NCBI GenBank assembly: GCA_029962745.1
Contig: CM057166.1
Location: 1,502,994 to 1,566,993, forward strand
Source of the DNA: Echinometra lucunter
Lineage: Eukaryota; Echinodermata; Echinoidea; Camarodonta; Echinometridae
DNA: 64,000 nt
Direction: 5' to 3'
In this document: in pieces, positions 47,560 through 60,172 of the stretch
How positions within the stretch are numbered: position 1 is the stretch's first letter
Layout: every line of letters starts with the position of its first letter
Made by a program: the position numbers and the translations under genes
Notes under the pieces: model-generated
Seen by the model: the letters and a program-made list of their open reading frames with translations, nothing else
Databases searched by the model: none
What the model was told of the DNA's origin: nothing

Positions 47560-48240
47560 GAAAATTTCTAATTGCCCACCACAACTTGCTAATCACTAAT
47601 ATATCATGAACATATTATATTTCATGTTGGCGAGCGAGTGTAGCTAATCAGGGCCGGATTCAGATATGTGAGAAAGGGGGGGGGGGGGGGGCGTAAGCTA
47701 AGGGAACACATAGCGACTCTATTTTTTTTTAATCATCATCCTTATATTGAATGGCATCATCCTTCAAATACCGCCCCTTCTTGATCAAAATGAGCGGGCT
47801 TATTTCACATTGGCGAGTGGGCGTACACTTCTCTTATATAATAGACCCACGCCTGACTGCGTGTCGCGGAGCGCAAAGTAATATTTCATTATGTTTTAAG
47901 CTTGTAACTATATGTATTGAAAAACATCTGCCGGCCTACCAACCCTTTTCCAGCAACTGTTGTGAATAATACCTACATGACATACTGATCATCATCATCA
48001 TCATCATCATCATAATTTATTACATGCTGGAGAGGGAGAAAAAGTTGTAGGCTTGTCATTTCATATTGAAAAGCGCCTGCCTGCTTTCCATGCACCCCTT
48101 TCTTAATCATTGTTATTTGACCCATATTTCATAAGGGGTGAGCGAGCGTTGCGAGTGAGCAAATTTGTTTTACAGCTTTCTTTTGATAATATATTGGTAG
48201 CCTAAAATTGAGTTGTAACCACAATTAATTCCAGCTAGTC
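47560..48240. repeat. Continuation of the GAGCGAG-type array
   Basis: Scattered units with GGCGAGCGAGTGTAGC and TTTGATAATATATTGGT, interrupted by a G-run and (ATC)n at about 47987-48012. Confidence 0.55.
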
Positions 48241-48327
48241 TGTTATTGGAAGTTGAAGGGTTTTTTTCATGCAAGTTGTCCCTATATTCCAGAGAATGAA
48301 AGCTGATCTTTTAAATCTTTTCTTCAT

Positions 48328-48331
48328 CATT

Positions 48332-48410
<79 letters not shown>

Positions 48411-48418
48411 TCATTTAT
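48328..48418. repeat. (ATC)n microsatellite
   Basis: About 90 nt of ATC triplets with a short ACC interruption. Confidence 0.95.
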
Positions 48419-48469
48419 TTCATGCTTGACAGGGAGAAAAAGGTTGTGGTCCAGTGGAATTTTGAACCA

Positions 48470-49215
48470 TAATGTACGGGGTTCCATTCCTGCAGCACTA
48501 ACGTCCTTTGGACAGTGGCGGCACCAGGATTGTTAAAGTGGGGGGGGGGGGGGGCAAATGGAGGGCAAAAGAAAATGTTGGGGGGGGGGCAGGGGCAGTC
48601 AATTATTTTTTTGCGTGTATGGAAAAATCGAGCGTGAAGTGTGAGTTTTAGTCGCCAGCGTAAGTCCACTTTGAGGAGTGGGGGGGATAATTGAATTTTT
48701 GGATTTTTTTTCCTCTTATACACATTTTAATATCAATTTTGCAAGCGAGCGAAGCGAGCAAACAAAAAATAACCGCTTTTTTGGTTTTTAATAGCATTTT
48801 CGAATAAATATTATGAAATAAGACGAGCGAGCGAGCCAAAATTGGCTACTTTTCTTGTTTTTAATCACATTTTAGAAAAGAAATTTAAAAACATGACGAG
48901 CGAGCGAAGCGAGCGAGCCAAAAATAACCACCTTTTTTGTTTTTAATCGAAGTTTTGAAGAGCGGAAAATGGTATTTTAGAGCACTTCACAGCTTGAATA
49001 TGATGCTTATGACAACATCTACTTATTTACAAATTACTGTTACTTCAGTCCTCAAAATTTCTGGGGGGGGGGCAACTGGGGGGGGGGGGGGCAAAGCTTC
49101 CGAGTGGGGAAGCAAATGCCCCCCCCCCATCCCCCCCGTTTTGCCGCCACTGCCTTTGGAAAGATATTTCTACATTTGCCACACTCGATCCAGGTGTTAA
49201 GTGGGTACCCAGTGG
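48470..49215 (+). mobile_element. SINE fragment split by a hAT insertion
   Basis: The outer parts 48470-48512 and 49161-49215 together follow the SINE at 58243-58495 (GCAGCACTAACGTCCTTTGG, then CTACATTTGCCACACTCG and CCAGGTGT). The hAT element 48513-49152 separates them. Confidence 0.75.
48513..49152. mobile_element. hAT element nested in a SINE, perfect 8-bp target duplication
   Basis: Ends CAGTGGCGGCACCA and TTTGCCGCCACTG, flanked by CCTTTGGA on both sides (48505-48512, 49153-49160). The interior has G-runs and three roughly 80-bp units with GAGCGAAGCGAGCGAGC and AAAAATAACCAC. No transposase. Confidence 0.9.
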
Positions 49216-49472
49216 GATTCGAAAGTCATTTTGTTTTAGCATTGTGAGCGTGTGCAATACCTAAGTTTTACTGTTAAGTATAAAATCTTAGGTAAAGTCA
49301 CCAAATCTGGTCGAAATTGATTGAAATGTATATGGGAGACAAGGAAAATGTGATGGTGGCACACAACTGAACGTGCCCAGGGGCTTATATGGTTGAAGTA
49401 TAGACGTTGGCCTTCAGTATTAAATCGGCGGTAATCGTGGCAATGTTTGTCGGTAATCAGTGTACTCTACAC

Positions 49473-49823
49473 CACCGGCGTAAATCCACTTTGAGGAGTG
49501 GGGGGGGGGGGGGGGATGGATGATCGACTTTTTTGCCGATTTTTTTTTCTGTTGAACTCACACTTAAGTATAAACACACGCCCTCACCCACCTGCACAGA
49601 CCCCCTGGCACACATTTTAATTTTTGTCTTACGAGCTAGCCAAAAATAACCACTTTTCTGATTTTCAATCGCATTTTCAAATAGAAATTCTAAAATATGA
49701 TGGTTGTTTATGACAGATAATTTAAATTTTTTATATCATTTCTTCCTTAAAAAGTGTGGGGATATTTGTACGTGCCACCCCCCCTCTCGATATATCCCAC
49801 ATCCCCCGGGATTTACGCCAATG
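49473..49823. mobile_element. hAT-like MITE with perfect 8-bp target duplication
   Basis: Ends CACCGGCGTAAATCC and GGATTTACGCCAATG, flanked by CTCTACAC (49465-49472, 49824-49831). The interior again carries AGCCAAAAATAACCAC. Same family as 46924-47338. Confidence 0.85.
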
Positions 49824-50580
49824 CTCTACACACCTCCCCCCCCCCCATAGCGACTCCCCTGTGTGCACTCTCTCCCTCTTTCTGTCCCTCGATCAGTGCC
49901 TGTTTGTCTATCTGCTCCTTGTCAGAGACTTTGACCAGACATCTAACTTTTTCAACCCAGCACTGTTGCCAGTGCACTTTCATCGAGTAACCTGGAATGA
50001 GAGAAACTTTGATTTGATTAATTTCTCTTTATAGGGGCTACTGCTATTATCTAAGAATTACGCCACACCGTTGACAAATTTGTCTTTGTCTTTGTATCTG
50101 TATCTGTATGTTGTTCCGTCAGCAACATGTCGAATCCTGACTCATCTCGCATTCTCGCTAACTCAGAGCCAGTTATGTGTGGAATGGCACGGTGGTATAA
50201 TACTAGTCCTTAGCTTGTTTTTGAGTGAGTCCAGGGATGTCCAGAGAATTCACTATTTTCTGTAGACAATTTGTTCCAATCTTTGACGATTGTAGAAGGA
50301 ATCCTGGAAAGTTTTTGCCTTATGGCTAATTTGTATGGACTTTCTGGGCCTATCTTTGGTCCACTACCTCATACTTGACTTTGAAATTTATTAGTTTATT
50401 TACCTATTCGCTCATGCAGCAAACGATTTGATTAAGATTCGATCTAGTCTAGTTACTCAGCAGCTCAGCAGTATTCGTATTCCAATTTCAGTGCACGTTT
50501 GTGAAATATCGCCATCTACGATCGAAAAACTCATTCGGCGGCGATTTTGGTGAGACTGAGACAGTGAGAGTGAGAGGAGG

Positions 50581-53284
50581 ATGGATATCTTCGTGAAGTT
50601 TGTTTCTCAGAAAGTCGGAAAAGTCAGATGGCAACCTTCATCGTACAAAGGAATTCAGTTTTCTGATACATTTGTTACGGGGAGCTGGGATGATGAGGTA
50701 CGGTAGCTCCTTGAGTTTATAAGCTTAAAATGTGATTGATAACCAACATGTTAAAACAGTAGGCCTAGACTATTCATGTATCAATGATGTGTACGGTTTG
50801 TATTGATTTGTATATTACATCAATACGTTAAAGCGCACCCAAGTGAAAGCGCATTTTTGTTCACAAATGATCAAGATTAAGTTTAAAATCTTTTTCGAAT
50901 CCTGTAAAAAAAAAGAAAAAACGAAACAAGCATATTTAATAATTTGGCTTGAAATTCTGTATTTTCAAAGTTGTTTAAGACTGGATTTTGTGCCTGTTCT
51001 TGTGATATCTCACATTTGTTTTCTTCATTTTAACATTAAATTTTTAAATATTTTTTATTAAGCCTAAGTTAGGTTTTGAGATCGTGTTTTGTGATCGTCT
51101 GGACAGACAATTTTAATCAGAAATTGTAACAGGTTGCTTGCTATATTTCAGAAATTGTAACAGGTTGCTTACTATATTTCAGAAATCTTGCAAAACTTAT
51201 AATGCCTATATATTTTTCTTGACATGTCAGACAGACATGACAGTTTTCTTTTGGTAAATAGACATCCCCCTGCCCCAAGTTTTAAGTTTGTGACTGGCTC
51301 AACTTTCTTCTTCTTTCTTTTCTGAATCATTAGTATGTCATGATGCTGAAAGTTTAAATACTATAGTGACTTATTTTTGTACGATTTTACCAGTTTTTCT
51401 TGTCACTGTTTTTCAAATGCTACAGGAAAACAAGATCTCTCTTTGGAAGGTTCCTGGGATCCAGAGTAAAGCTGGAGCTGCAGGTTCATGGCAACAGGAC
51501 TATCCTCAGCAGAACCAGAAGGCTCAAGGTGGATTGAATGGTCAGGCAGGAGAGGGAGAGCAGGAACCAGCCTTGCTCTGTCAACTGAAACATGGCGGGG
51601 ATGTCACTGATATACAGGTACGTACATGTACATGTATAATGAGTTAAACTAGTTTACAATTATATCACAACATTTGAAAGATTACCCTTTTCTGTAAAAC
51701 AGGCAGTCTACTGGTAGTCTCTTTTGAACTGTAATCCATGACCATGCCGAGCCCATTTGGCCAATTTAATTTCCCTTATAGATGTTTAGTGATCTTAGAT
51801 TTAACAAAGTAAACTCAGTAACCTATCTTTCAATTATTTCTTTTCCCTCTCTCTCTTAAAGCGCATTGGGACATACAGATGTAATGTGTTATGCGCTCTA
51901 CAAAAACTGTACATTATTATTATTATCATTATCAAAATGAAATAATAACAAAAAATTGTATATCAATTTTAATGCTTATTTTTCTTGATCTTTAGTTAAA
52001 AAAAAACTGTATATCATTTTTTTCCTTTGATTATTGATCTATTTTCTTTCAGACTACATTCTGCTTCTCTGATTTCTCTGCTTTCTGGAAGAGCAACTTG
52101 TTACAAATACCACATTTCCTTATAAAAATTCAATTCAGTTCAATTCAATTCAACTCAATTTACTATTAATTTCATAAAATACAAATAAATAGGTAAGAAG
52201 AAAATTGTGGCTGGGGAATCGCTTTAAAAAGCCAAAGGCTTGCAAGACACAGCGATTCTCCTTACAAACAGTACATGAAGAAACATAGAAATAGTAAATA
52301 AAATACAAATATCAACCAAAACGAATAATATATAAACACACAGACGGGCAGTCAGAACTACAAAACAAAACAACAAACCAAACCAAACAAAACAAAACAA
52401 AATAGACCACAGAAAATTGAGTAGCTAGTAGGCATTTATGATGGTTTGTTTATACAGTCAACTCTGCCTAAGTCGAATTTCTTGGGACTGAAGAAAATGC
52501 TTCGACTTAGAGAAAATTCGATTAATGAGGGGTCAAAAACAATAGAAAATAAAGGAATGGGACCCAGTACAGACCTTCGACTTAGGCGATTATTCGACTT
52601 ATGCGACTTCGACTTGGGCAGGGTTGACTGTACTTTGATTTAAAGGCATTTTTTGATGTAATGTTTTTAAGGTGAGAGTCGAGCATTCCATAGTTTCGTA
52701 CATTTATAAATTACAGAGTTGGATTATGTTAAATTCAGATGGCAGTATGGCACAATAATGTTATTTTTATTTCGTGTATTAAATGAGTGCGTGATCTGCA
52801 TGAAGCAAAATCAGACTGGTATATATTATTTCTCTTCTCATAGTTTGTCAACCAAGAAATCTTCTTAGCATCTTCATCAAGTGGGAATGTCCAAGCCTTC
52901 AAGTGTAACAAAGCTAAACAGGTGAGTCAGCAGTGCTGCTCTAATCACAGGCTTTTCTTTTGACTAGAGCACATTTATGTTTCATAACCCAAATCCAACT
53001 AGTTCAGTGGATATCTGTTGTTATTTTTTAGTTTCTACATACCCCGGAAATTGTCAATCCAATGAATGCATTGAAAGCCATTATTTGCTTGATTTCATAA
53101 AGTATCCAGGATTTAAATTCATTTTAGGATTGGTTCCATTTACCTTCTAAGGAGATTGTCTCATGCGCTTGTTGATTGCATTTGGGTTTATGTTACACAC
53201 AAGCAATTAATGGAACCTTCAAACTCACCTCCCCTGAAGCTCACTGGAAATGCATCAATACTTTATAGAAATTGACACCCCCCC

Positions 53285-53323
<39 letters not shown>

Positions 53324-56211
53324 CAGGACTTGGCACCTTCTCAGAAATGGGACTCAATTCATCACCACCCAGCTGATAGCTGTGCTTGTACCTGCGTGGC
53401 TGTCAATGGTTCTGATATCTCTACCTGTGGAGAGGATGGCAGGATTAATGTCCTCAGGCTTGAACATAGACAACCCATTAGAACCATTGGTAAGATCAAT
53501 TATGACCATTGGTAAGATCAGTTATGGTCGTAGAGTGGATAAAATGTGCAAGGCTAGGACATAAGCTGATAGCTTGTATGTATTTGATATTGGGTTTATA
53601 CAGGTATCAATCACGTCCAACTTGTTTTATGTCTGGGATGGACCTTTAACGTTCCCAATTCCCATCCAAAAAATATGATTCACTCTCAGTGGTTCCAATC
53701 AGTGTAAATTTTAGGTGAAGACAGAGAGCTGCTGATACTACCTTTAAGCTTACTCAAATCTCTGTATTTATATTAATTATCTTCTCTTGTTTGATTCTTA
53801 TTTGAAAATGATGAGATGCTTTCTGAAGCCATCCAAAAGTAATGTGCAATATGTTGAAGTAAATAAATGCTACATTTCACACATTCTCTAGTAGATGCTG
53901 GTATTTTTAAAATCTGTTTGCATCTGCAGATGAAGCTGACAGCTGCAGCATCAATGCCCTGACACATTTGAAGCAGCATGAAGTCATTACAGTCAACTCA
54001 GCTGGACAGTTGAAGATATGGGATCTAAGACAACCAGGATCACAACCAACAAGGTTCTTTATAGTGTGAGTGTTTCAGAGGGCCCAGTTTTGTCAAGATA
54101 CCAGATAAAATATGAAACAAGTACAAATGGTATGAAAATGGGAGCATTGAAATTTATCATTTCATGTTTTATACACTGTGGTGTATGCAGGTATGTGAAG
54201 GGATGTCTTTGATACCTAGTGATCTTGACTCCAACATCTAAATGATTAGTATTTTAAGCAAAGTAGTTTGGAGATATCATCATCTTGAAATTGGGAACAT
54301 GAAAATATTAATTTACTATTGATTCTTTCAGCCAAAATATTGATTGATAATATAACACTTATGCTTGACTTTATGTATTTATTTGAGTAATGTGTGATTT
54401 AAAATTCTGTCTTTGTTGCTCAAGTCTAGGGGATTTTCATCAAGAAACACTCACTATGTACAAATTGTTGTACTGGTAGTCTTTTTTTTTTTTTTAAACT
54501 GCAAATTTGTAAGTTTTATATTAAAAAACTATGAAAAAATGACAAGGAATGAATTCTGCCTTGTCTCTAGATCTGGAGAAAAAGTGCCTCTTCACTGTGT
54601 AGACCGGCACCCAACCCAGCCTCATCTTGTAGCTACAGGTGGACAGAATGGCATCCTTAACATCTGGGACATGAGAAAGGAACAGCTACCAGTCACACTC
54701 TTTGATGTACACCAGAGTCATGGTAAGATTATCTTGTTTGGCCAAATGATTTCTTCATTCTACCCTTCCCTAATCAGATTGAAGAATGGGGGGGGGGGGG
54801 TGAAGGATGATTGAGGCTTAAGCCTGCTGCACACTATATGATCCAACTGCGACCCGACTTTCGAACAAATGGCATCTTGCATTAAGTGTGAAAGTTTAAA
54901 CAAGTAAAATTATCTTATTTGAAGTTCGGAATAATGATAGGAATACTAAAATCAAAGTTTTGGTTAACTGCAAGCCTTTTGGTCGGAGTAAATGCCAAAT
55001 CAGCTTCAAATCATAGCCGATCGCAAGATTGCCATGACGTCATTACAATTCAGAAAAGAGTTTGCTTTTATTCCTACAGGGAGGCTTGCAGTAGCGCAGA
55101 ATTTGGATATTAGTATTCATATGACTATTCAGAACTTTGATCATGAAGATTTTACATGTTTGAATGTTCATATCAAATGTTGTAACAAATTTTTCTACAA
55201 TCGGATCGCAGTTGGAACGTGCATTGCGTCGGGCATTAGGGGATTATGGTTCTCCAAGGGCTGTGGAAATTTCCTGAAAATCATGCTGCATATGTATGTT
55301 AATGAAATTTAGTGAAAATCAAGCATACCTTCCTGAAGCAACATGAGCTTTATTGACCTCAAATTGTGCAAAAGGATTTCTGATATGTGTAGTTTTAATT
55401 TAGAAAAGGAATTAGTAGTACAAGTAAATGCATTTTGACATTTAAAAAACAATTTTGTTTGTTTTAGTTTGGGAGGTAAGGTTCCACCCTACCAGCCCTA
55501 ACAACCTGTTCACCTGCTCTGATGATGGTACAGTCCTCCATTGGGATGCCACCAAGGGTCAAAGTTCAACTGGTTCTGCATTCCGCAACATCAACACACC
55601 GACAGGTAAAATTCTAATAACCGCTCCTTACATCCCTTTATGAAAATTGAAAACAGTAATCTAATATCTGCGGGTAAATTCCATTTATCTAGAATCAGAG
55701 ATGTCCTAAAGTCTAGAAGTTTAGGGCATGTCTGAAAATATTTTTTGAAGTGGTAGAGAATTTTTGTAGATATTAGTTTTGAAAGAACAACCATCAATGT
55801 GCATAATTATCAGGAAATATCTGCCTAATACATTAACTACATCCAAAAGATTTGTACGAGTAAGAAGCAAAAACAATACTCATTACTCACAGTTTTTTTT
55901 TAATACACTTCTTAGTAGAACAAAGCAATTTCCCTTCCCTTACAAATGCCTCCCCTTGCTGTTTCCCAGGAACAAACCCATCTAGCAACCTCCTCCTGAG
56001 AGGATCAACGCGGAATGCGCCCTCTGTTGAGAGCGAGACGTCTAGTCCTTGGCTGAGCAGTGAGACAACCAGTAACCAGCTGGAGATCAATCATGTCCTC
56101 CCAGGAAACTCAAACCCTGTCAACTCCCTGGATGTCGAAGGACCACAGCTGATCTGTGGGACAGATGGAGAGGCTCTCTACTACATTCCAAACATGAACA
56201 TCTATTTATAA
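50581..56211 (+). CDS. NUP43: Nucleoporin NUP43, complete 8-exon gene
   Basis: NUP43 is a WD-repeat beta-propeller of the Nup107-160 (Y) complex, the scaffold of the nuclear pore coat, also found at kinetochores. Exons: 50581-50697, 51426-51617, 52844-52921, 53327-53489, 53930-54065, 54571-54722, 55468-55605 and 55970-56211 (stop TAA at 56209). They sum to 1218 nt, 405 residues, in one frame with GT-AG borders; human NUP43 is 380. Diagnostic stretches: KFVSQKVGKVRW, FVTGSWDDENKISLW, CGEDGRINVLR, VNSAGQLKIWDLRQ, VPLHCVDRHP, ATGGQNGILNIWDMR, FHPTSPNNLFTCSDDG and LICGTDGEALY. Extra length lies mainly in a Gln/Gly-rich loop in exon 2. Exon 5 was ended at 54065 because the following GTGAGT is the better donor and keeps the human spacing. 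The exon 4 acceptor lies beside a (CT)n microsatellite. Confidence 0.95.
51124..51186. repeat. Tandem duplication, about 33-bp unit
   Basis: CAGAAATTGTAACAGGTTGC followed by CTATATTT occurs twice in a row in NUP43 intron 1. Confidence 0.85.
51850..51940 (+). mobile_element. SINE/LINE 3' tail with (ATT)n
   Basis: AAAGCGCATTGGGACATACA, TATGCGCTCTACAAAAACTG and an ATT-rich tail form a typical CR1/L2-like 3' end. NUP43 intron 2. Confidence 0.6.
52125..52430 (-). mobile_element. LINE 3' UTR, minus orientation, (TTGAA)n tail
   Basis: Starts on the plus strand with an AATTC/TTCAA repeat, read as a (TTGAA)n tail on the minus strand, followed by UTR-like sequence. Assigned by tail structure only. 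NUP43 intron 2. Confidence 0.4.
52455..52630. mobile_element. pogo/Tigger-like MITE, 176 bp
   Basis: Ends CAGTCAACTCTGCCTAAGTC and the inverse GGGCAGGGTTGACTG, flanked by TA (52453-52454, 52631-52632). NUP43 intron 2. Confidence 0.85.
53291..53318. repeat. (CT)14 forming the NUP43 exon 4 polypyrimidine tract
   Basis: The dinucleotide run ends 8 bp before the exon 4 start at 53327 (GTGTGCAG), so a length-variable microsatellite serves as the splice polypyrimidine tract. Confidence 0.9.
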
Positions 56212-56607
56212 CCACCGTACTATCTTGAAAAACCATCAGGTGACCTTCGGAACTCGAGGAGATTTTTGTTAGCCAGTGTGATAGAGCACCAAAGATACCT
56301 AACACCAACTCTTTGATGAGTTTGGACACGCACAAGAAGAAATTTGTACAAGCAAATTAACTACAACAGGAATGGGAGGAGTCATGAGTATGTCTTCTCG
56401 TTTTTAAAATTTTTTTTTTTATACATGATTCAAAAGTGAACAATAGCCTCACCAGACATTAATGGAACCATGAAATGCACTGAGCAGCAGACTCTCACTG
56501 AGAGCTCCGGTGGACCAATCATATGGTTCACTGCTTCTCTAAATTGGTTTTAATTCATTGCATTTAATATGAAACAAAATGAACAAACTACTTGTATATC
56601 AATTCCA

Positions 56608-56613
56608 AATAAA
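56608..56613 (+). terminator. NUP43 polyadenylation signal
   Basis: AATAAA about 400 bp after the NUP43 stop codon, the first canonical signal in a plausible 3' UTR. Confidence 0.6.
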
Positions 56614-56639
56614 GTCATGTCAGGTTAAGATTAAGGAGG

Positions 56640-57735
56640 TATCCATGTACCAAGCATGGTCCATGAAGTCCATTATCTGAAATGTTTTCTACAGCATGGT
56701 CAGAGAGGGAAGGAAGGGTCTTTGAACATCTCAACAGTTCTTGAAGTTGCTATAATCGGACATCTCGCTGAAGATTCCAATGTCCTGATGGCATCTATGG
56801 GAATTTGTCCACATTTTACCAGCCAGTCTTGTCTATATTGCAATATTGCTGTATCTGTACCCATTGGCTAGTGAAATTGGATTCTTCTTGTATTAACTGT
56901 AAGGGAAGGAAACTATTCAATTTTCTTTTTTTTAATAGGGTGACCTCTTAATTTTTTTATTTCAAGCTTCACTTCTTTTCTGCATTTTTTAAAAACGTGT
57001 TTGACAAAAATAAAATATCAGATGGCCCATAGTCAAATTTCATCATCTTGTGACTTTCCTATCAAAAGATGTTGTCCTGCAAAATCAAGGCAATTTTCTG
57101 CCATTTTTGCCCTATTTGCTCTGTTGGTCAAGGATCCCCCACAAAATGGCTTTATCAGGCTGTTGAATTTTCAATTTTCATTTTTATGCAGGGACTCTGA
57201 AATGACAAGTTAGCATAAGGTATCCTCTTTCAGACGATGTAACATTAATACCAATTTCAAATTGGGATCAACTGCCGGAATTGGAAAATTTACAAAGAAT
57301 GGCTAAATTTCAATTTCCCATTGTTTATGAATGGGAAATGCGCACTTATTCCATTAAATATTCATAAGCATTTTCTATTTGTACTGTATTTTCATTTCCT
57401 CTTGCAATATGTTAAGTGCAGTTTGGTGAAAAAGAAGACAACAATTTTGTCTTTCAAGTGATACCAAACAATTCTTTAAATCATTTTGGGATCAACTGTT
57501 AGAATTGCATCAAAATACAGACAAAAAATGGCCCATTTTGGGGTCATAATTCAGCATAAGTTTGGCATATATTATAAACTTTATCTGTTACGGTCTCCCT
57601 ATTTTTTTGAAAAAGACTTTACACTTTGCCATGAACAGGATAATTCATTCATCAATATATACTTTAATCGCTATTGGAGTGAGATCCTAATACCTTTTAG
57701 GTTGGTTTTTCTTATTGCAACCAAGAATAATAGTA
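56640..57735. other. Intergenic sequence without recognised content
   Basis: AT-rich sequence between the NUP43 3' end and a MITE. Nothing recognised. Confidence 0.5.
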
Positions 57736-57911
57736 CAGTCCAACCTTGTTATAACAATTTCCTCCAGACCAAGGAAATTACCTCTTTTATAATGAAACTT
57801 TGTTAAATCAGGGCTAAAAAACAATCAAATACAAAGAAGTGGGACTGGCAAAATTCCCTTGTTATAACAAGAGTTTGTTATAACAGTGCTCTTTATAACA
57901 AGGTTCCACTG
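57736..57911. mobile_element. pogo/Tigger-like MITE, 176 bp, GTTATAAC family
   Basis: Ends CAGTCCAACCTTGTTATAAC and GTTATAACAG...AAGGTTCCACTG, flanked by TA (57734-57735, 57912-57913). Confidence 0.85.
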
Positions 57912-58242
57912 TATATTGAAAAGCATCATTAACATCTGATATAGACAATTCTCAAGGGAATGAACAACATAATTCAGCTTCCATGTATTACATTTCCTCA
58001 TTTACAGTGGCCATGATCATGTTACAGTGTCAGTTTGGTTCTCATTACTGGTTTCCCTGTTGGTATGGACCCCTTGAGTACGATTTGATTTCGGTATAAC
58101 ACACATTTTCCGTAGACCCTAGGCGGAGTTGTCTCTGGCTTAGTGTTCTACAGGTTAAGAGAGATGAGTCTTTCCTTGACTATGAAGAGTTTTTGGAAAG
58201 TAATTCAAAAAGAATGATAGTGAGTCACATTCACATTGATAA

Positions 58243-58495
58243 CATAATAATAATATTGGATATTTATATACTGCACATATCAACCTAATAAGATGCTCAA
58301 GGTGCTCCCAATATTACCCTGGCTAAGCTAGGCTACCAATTTCAGCGCTCACAGCTTTTAAGGAATTCCTTCCTGCCGTTAACCATTTACACCTGGGCCG
58401 AGTGTGGCAAATGTAGATTAGTGTCTTGCCAAAGGACATTAGTGCTGCGGCAGGGATTCGAACCCGGTGCCCCGTACCTTGTACTTAAAAGAACA
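58243..58495 (-). mobile_element. SINE with tRNA-type B box
   Basis: On the minus strand it runs from ACCGGGTTCGAATCCCTGCC (B box) through GCAGCACTAATGTCCTTTGG and AGGTGTAAATGG to GAGCATCTTATTAGG and an ATT-rich tail. Probably full length apart from its 5' head. Confidence 0.75.
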
Positions 58496-58499
58496 GAGT

Positions 58500-60172
58500 G
58501 GAGCCTTACTGAAATAAACCCAGCAGGACTTAACAAAATTTGCCGTTGTATTATTTATTTTTCATGTAGAATTTCTTTCAGTGCCCTTGTCTATTGAGAT
58601 GGAACTCCAGTAAGCTACCAATTTGAAATCCGCTGTCCAGAATTTTTTAAGTGATGAAAAAAATGAAAATGAATTTTACATGTAATTCAGATCATGATGA
58701 AAAAAGGAAGTAAATTTTGTACCTATCAGTTTGTTTATTGTTCTGTACTTTGGGAAGAAATAGGGGAGCAGCGTAGAACTGTTGGTAATAAAGCATTTGT
58801 TGCTTTGAGAGGCTTTTCTATGAAGGTGTGTCATATTCAGGCCCCCTAAAGCTCCGCCATTTTGTCCAGATCCATTAGAAGGCCGACCTAGGCATCCATC
58901 AACATTCATGACCAAAAATGAATAATTCATTTTGTAAGATGATTCCAAGGAGTCGCATACGTTTGTGCATGTTTTAGAACATTACGACCATCAGCTAAAA
59001 ACATGCAGAATGATGCACAATCATTGCGCAACAAATGTGCAACAAATGCGCATTAAATCAAAGTACAATATAATCAAAGTGATATGCGCCATACGCGCAG
59101 TAGATATGAATAATGCAACAAAAACGGGTGCTTAGGTCGACCTTCAAATGATCCGAAAGAGGCGGGGCCTTATGCCATTCACGTGATGATATAAGCGCGT
59201 GCTGCTTTTCGTCTAGTAAAAAATTTATTATATGTCTATAGTCATTTATGTGCTGAACAGCCAGATTTGAAATTGAGGTAACTCAATGAAACAGAGTGGC
59301 GTAGAAAGATGCAGAATGCAAACAATACAAGCAACAAATGCTTTGTGCATCGGGACATTTTTCGTACATGCACATTTCAGAATTGAAGGTTCATGTATCT
59401 TACATGTAAATAAAATAGAGGGCAACTACCGTGTGAGTTGCTGAACAGGGAAGATTTGTGTTGTGTGATTTGATTTTTGTTCTTGTATCAGAGTTGTGAG
59501 CAAATTGTGAAATATGAATCCATTGAATGCAATGAGCTTTGCTTATGATGGACATGTAATTACAATGCATGCATGTACAATGCAGGTCTGTGAAGGCAAA
59601 GGTATAGAAAAGAGAAATCTAGAAGACTCACATCCATCCTGTGCCTATGCAGTCTTGTGTACTTTTTCATTGTCTTCCCCCTGTCCTCTCTGTTTTCTTC
59701 TCTGCTGTTCTCGCTTTTTTGTATCTCTCTCTCCATCTCTCTCTCTTTTCTTTCTTGTTTCTCACTTCCTTTTCTCCCCTTCTTTCTCTTTCCCTTACTC
59801 ACTTTTTTCCTTCAAAGAGAAAAGAATGAAATGGTAAATCAATAAAATAACTCATTTCCCTCGCGATGAAATCAGAGCTAAACATAACATAAGCTTCCAG
59901 AAATCCATGTATACAATAACCACAGATGATAAGGAAAGGACATACATTCATGTAGTCAGTATATATGCAACTGCAGCAAGATATTTCACAAAAATAGTTA
60001 ATCACTCCATTCTTTCAAATCACTATTTAAATTCAAATTTATTCAATATACTTATATTTGAATATATACAATGTCAAATCATTAGAATTCATGTCGTAAA
60101 ACATTCAGGTAGTCAAATCAAGCTTGATCTTTAGTAGACATAATTTTATAATTTGATTGGTCTAATACATAA
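58500..60172. other. Intergenic sequence, one pyrimidine tract
   Basis: No gene seen. 59670-59815 is a CT-rich tract; the rest is unrecognised. Confidence 0.5.

Noticed and set aside
58440..58495. Possible tRNA gene (B-box sequence)
   Set aside because: No acceptor-stem pairing seen and the following sequence matches a SINE with an ATT-rich tail.
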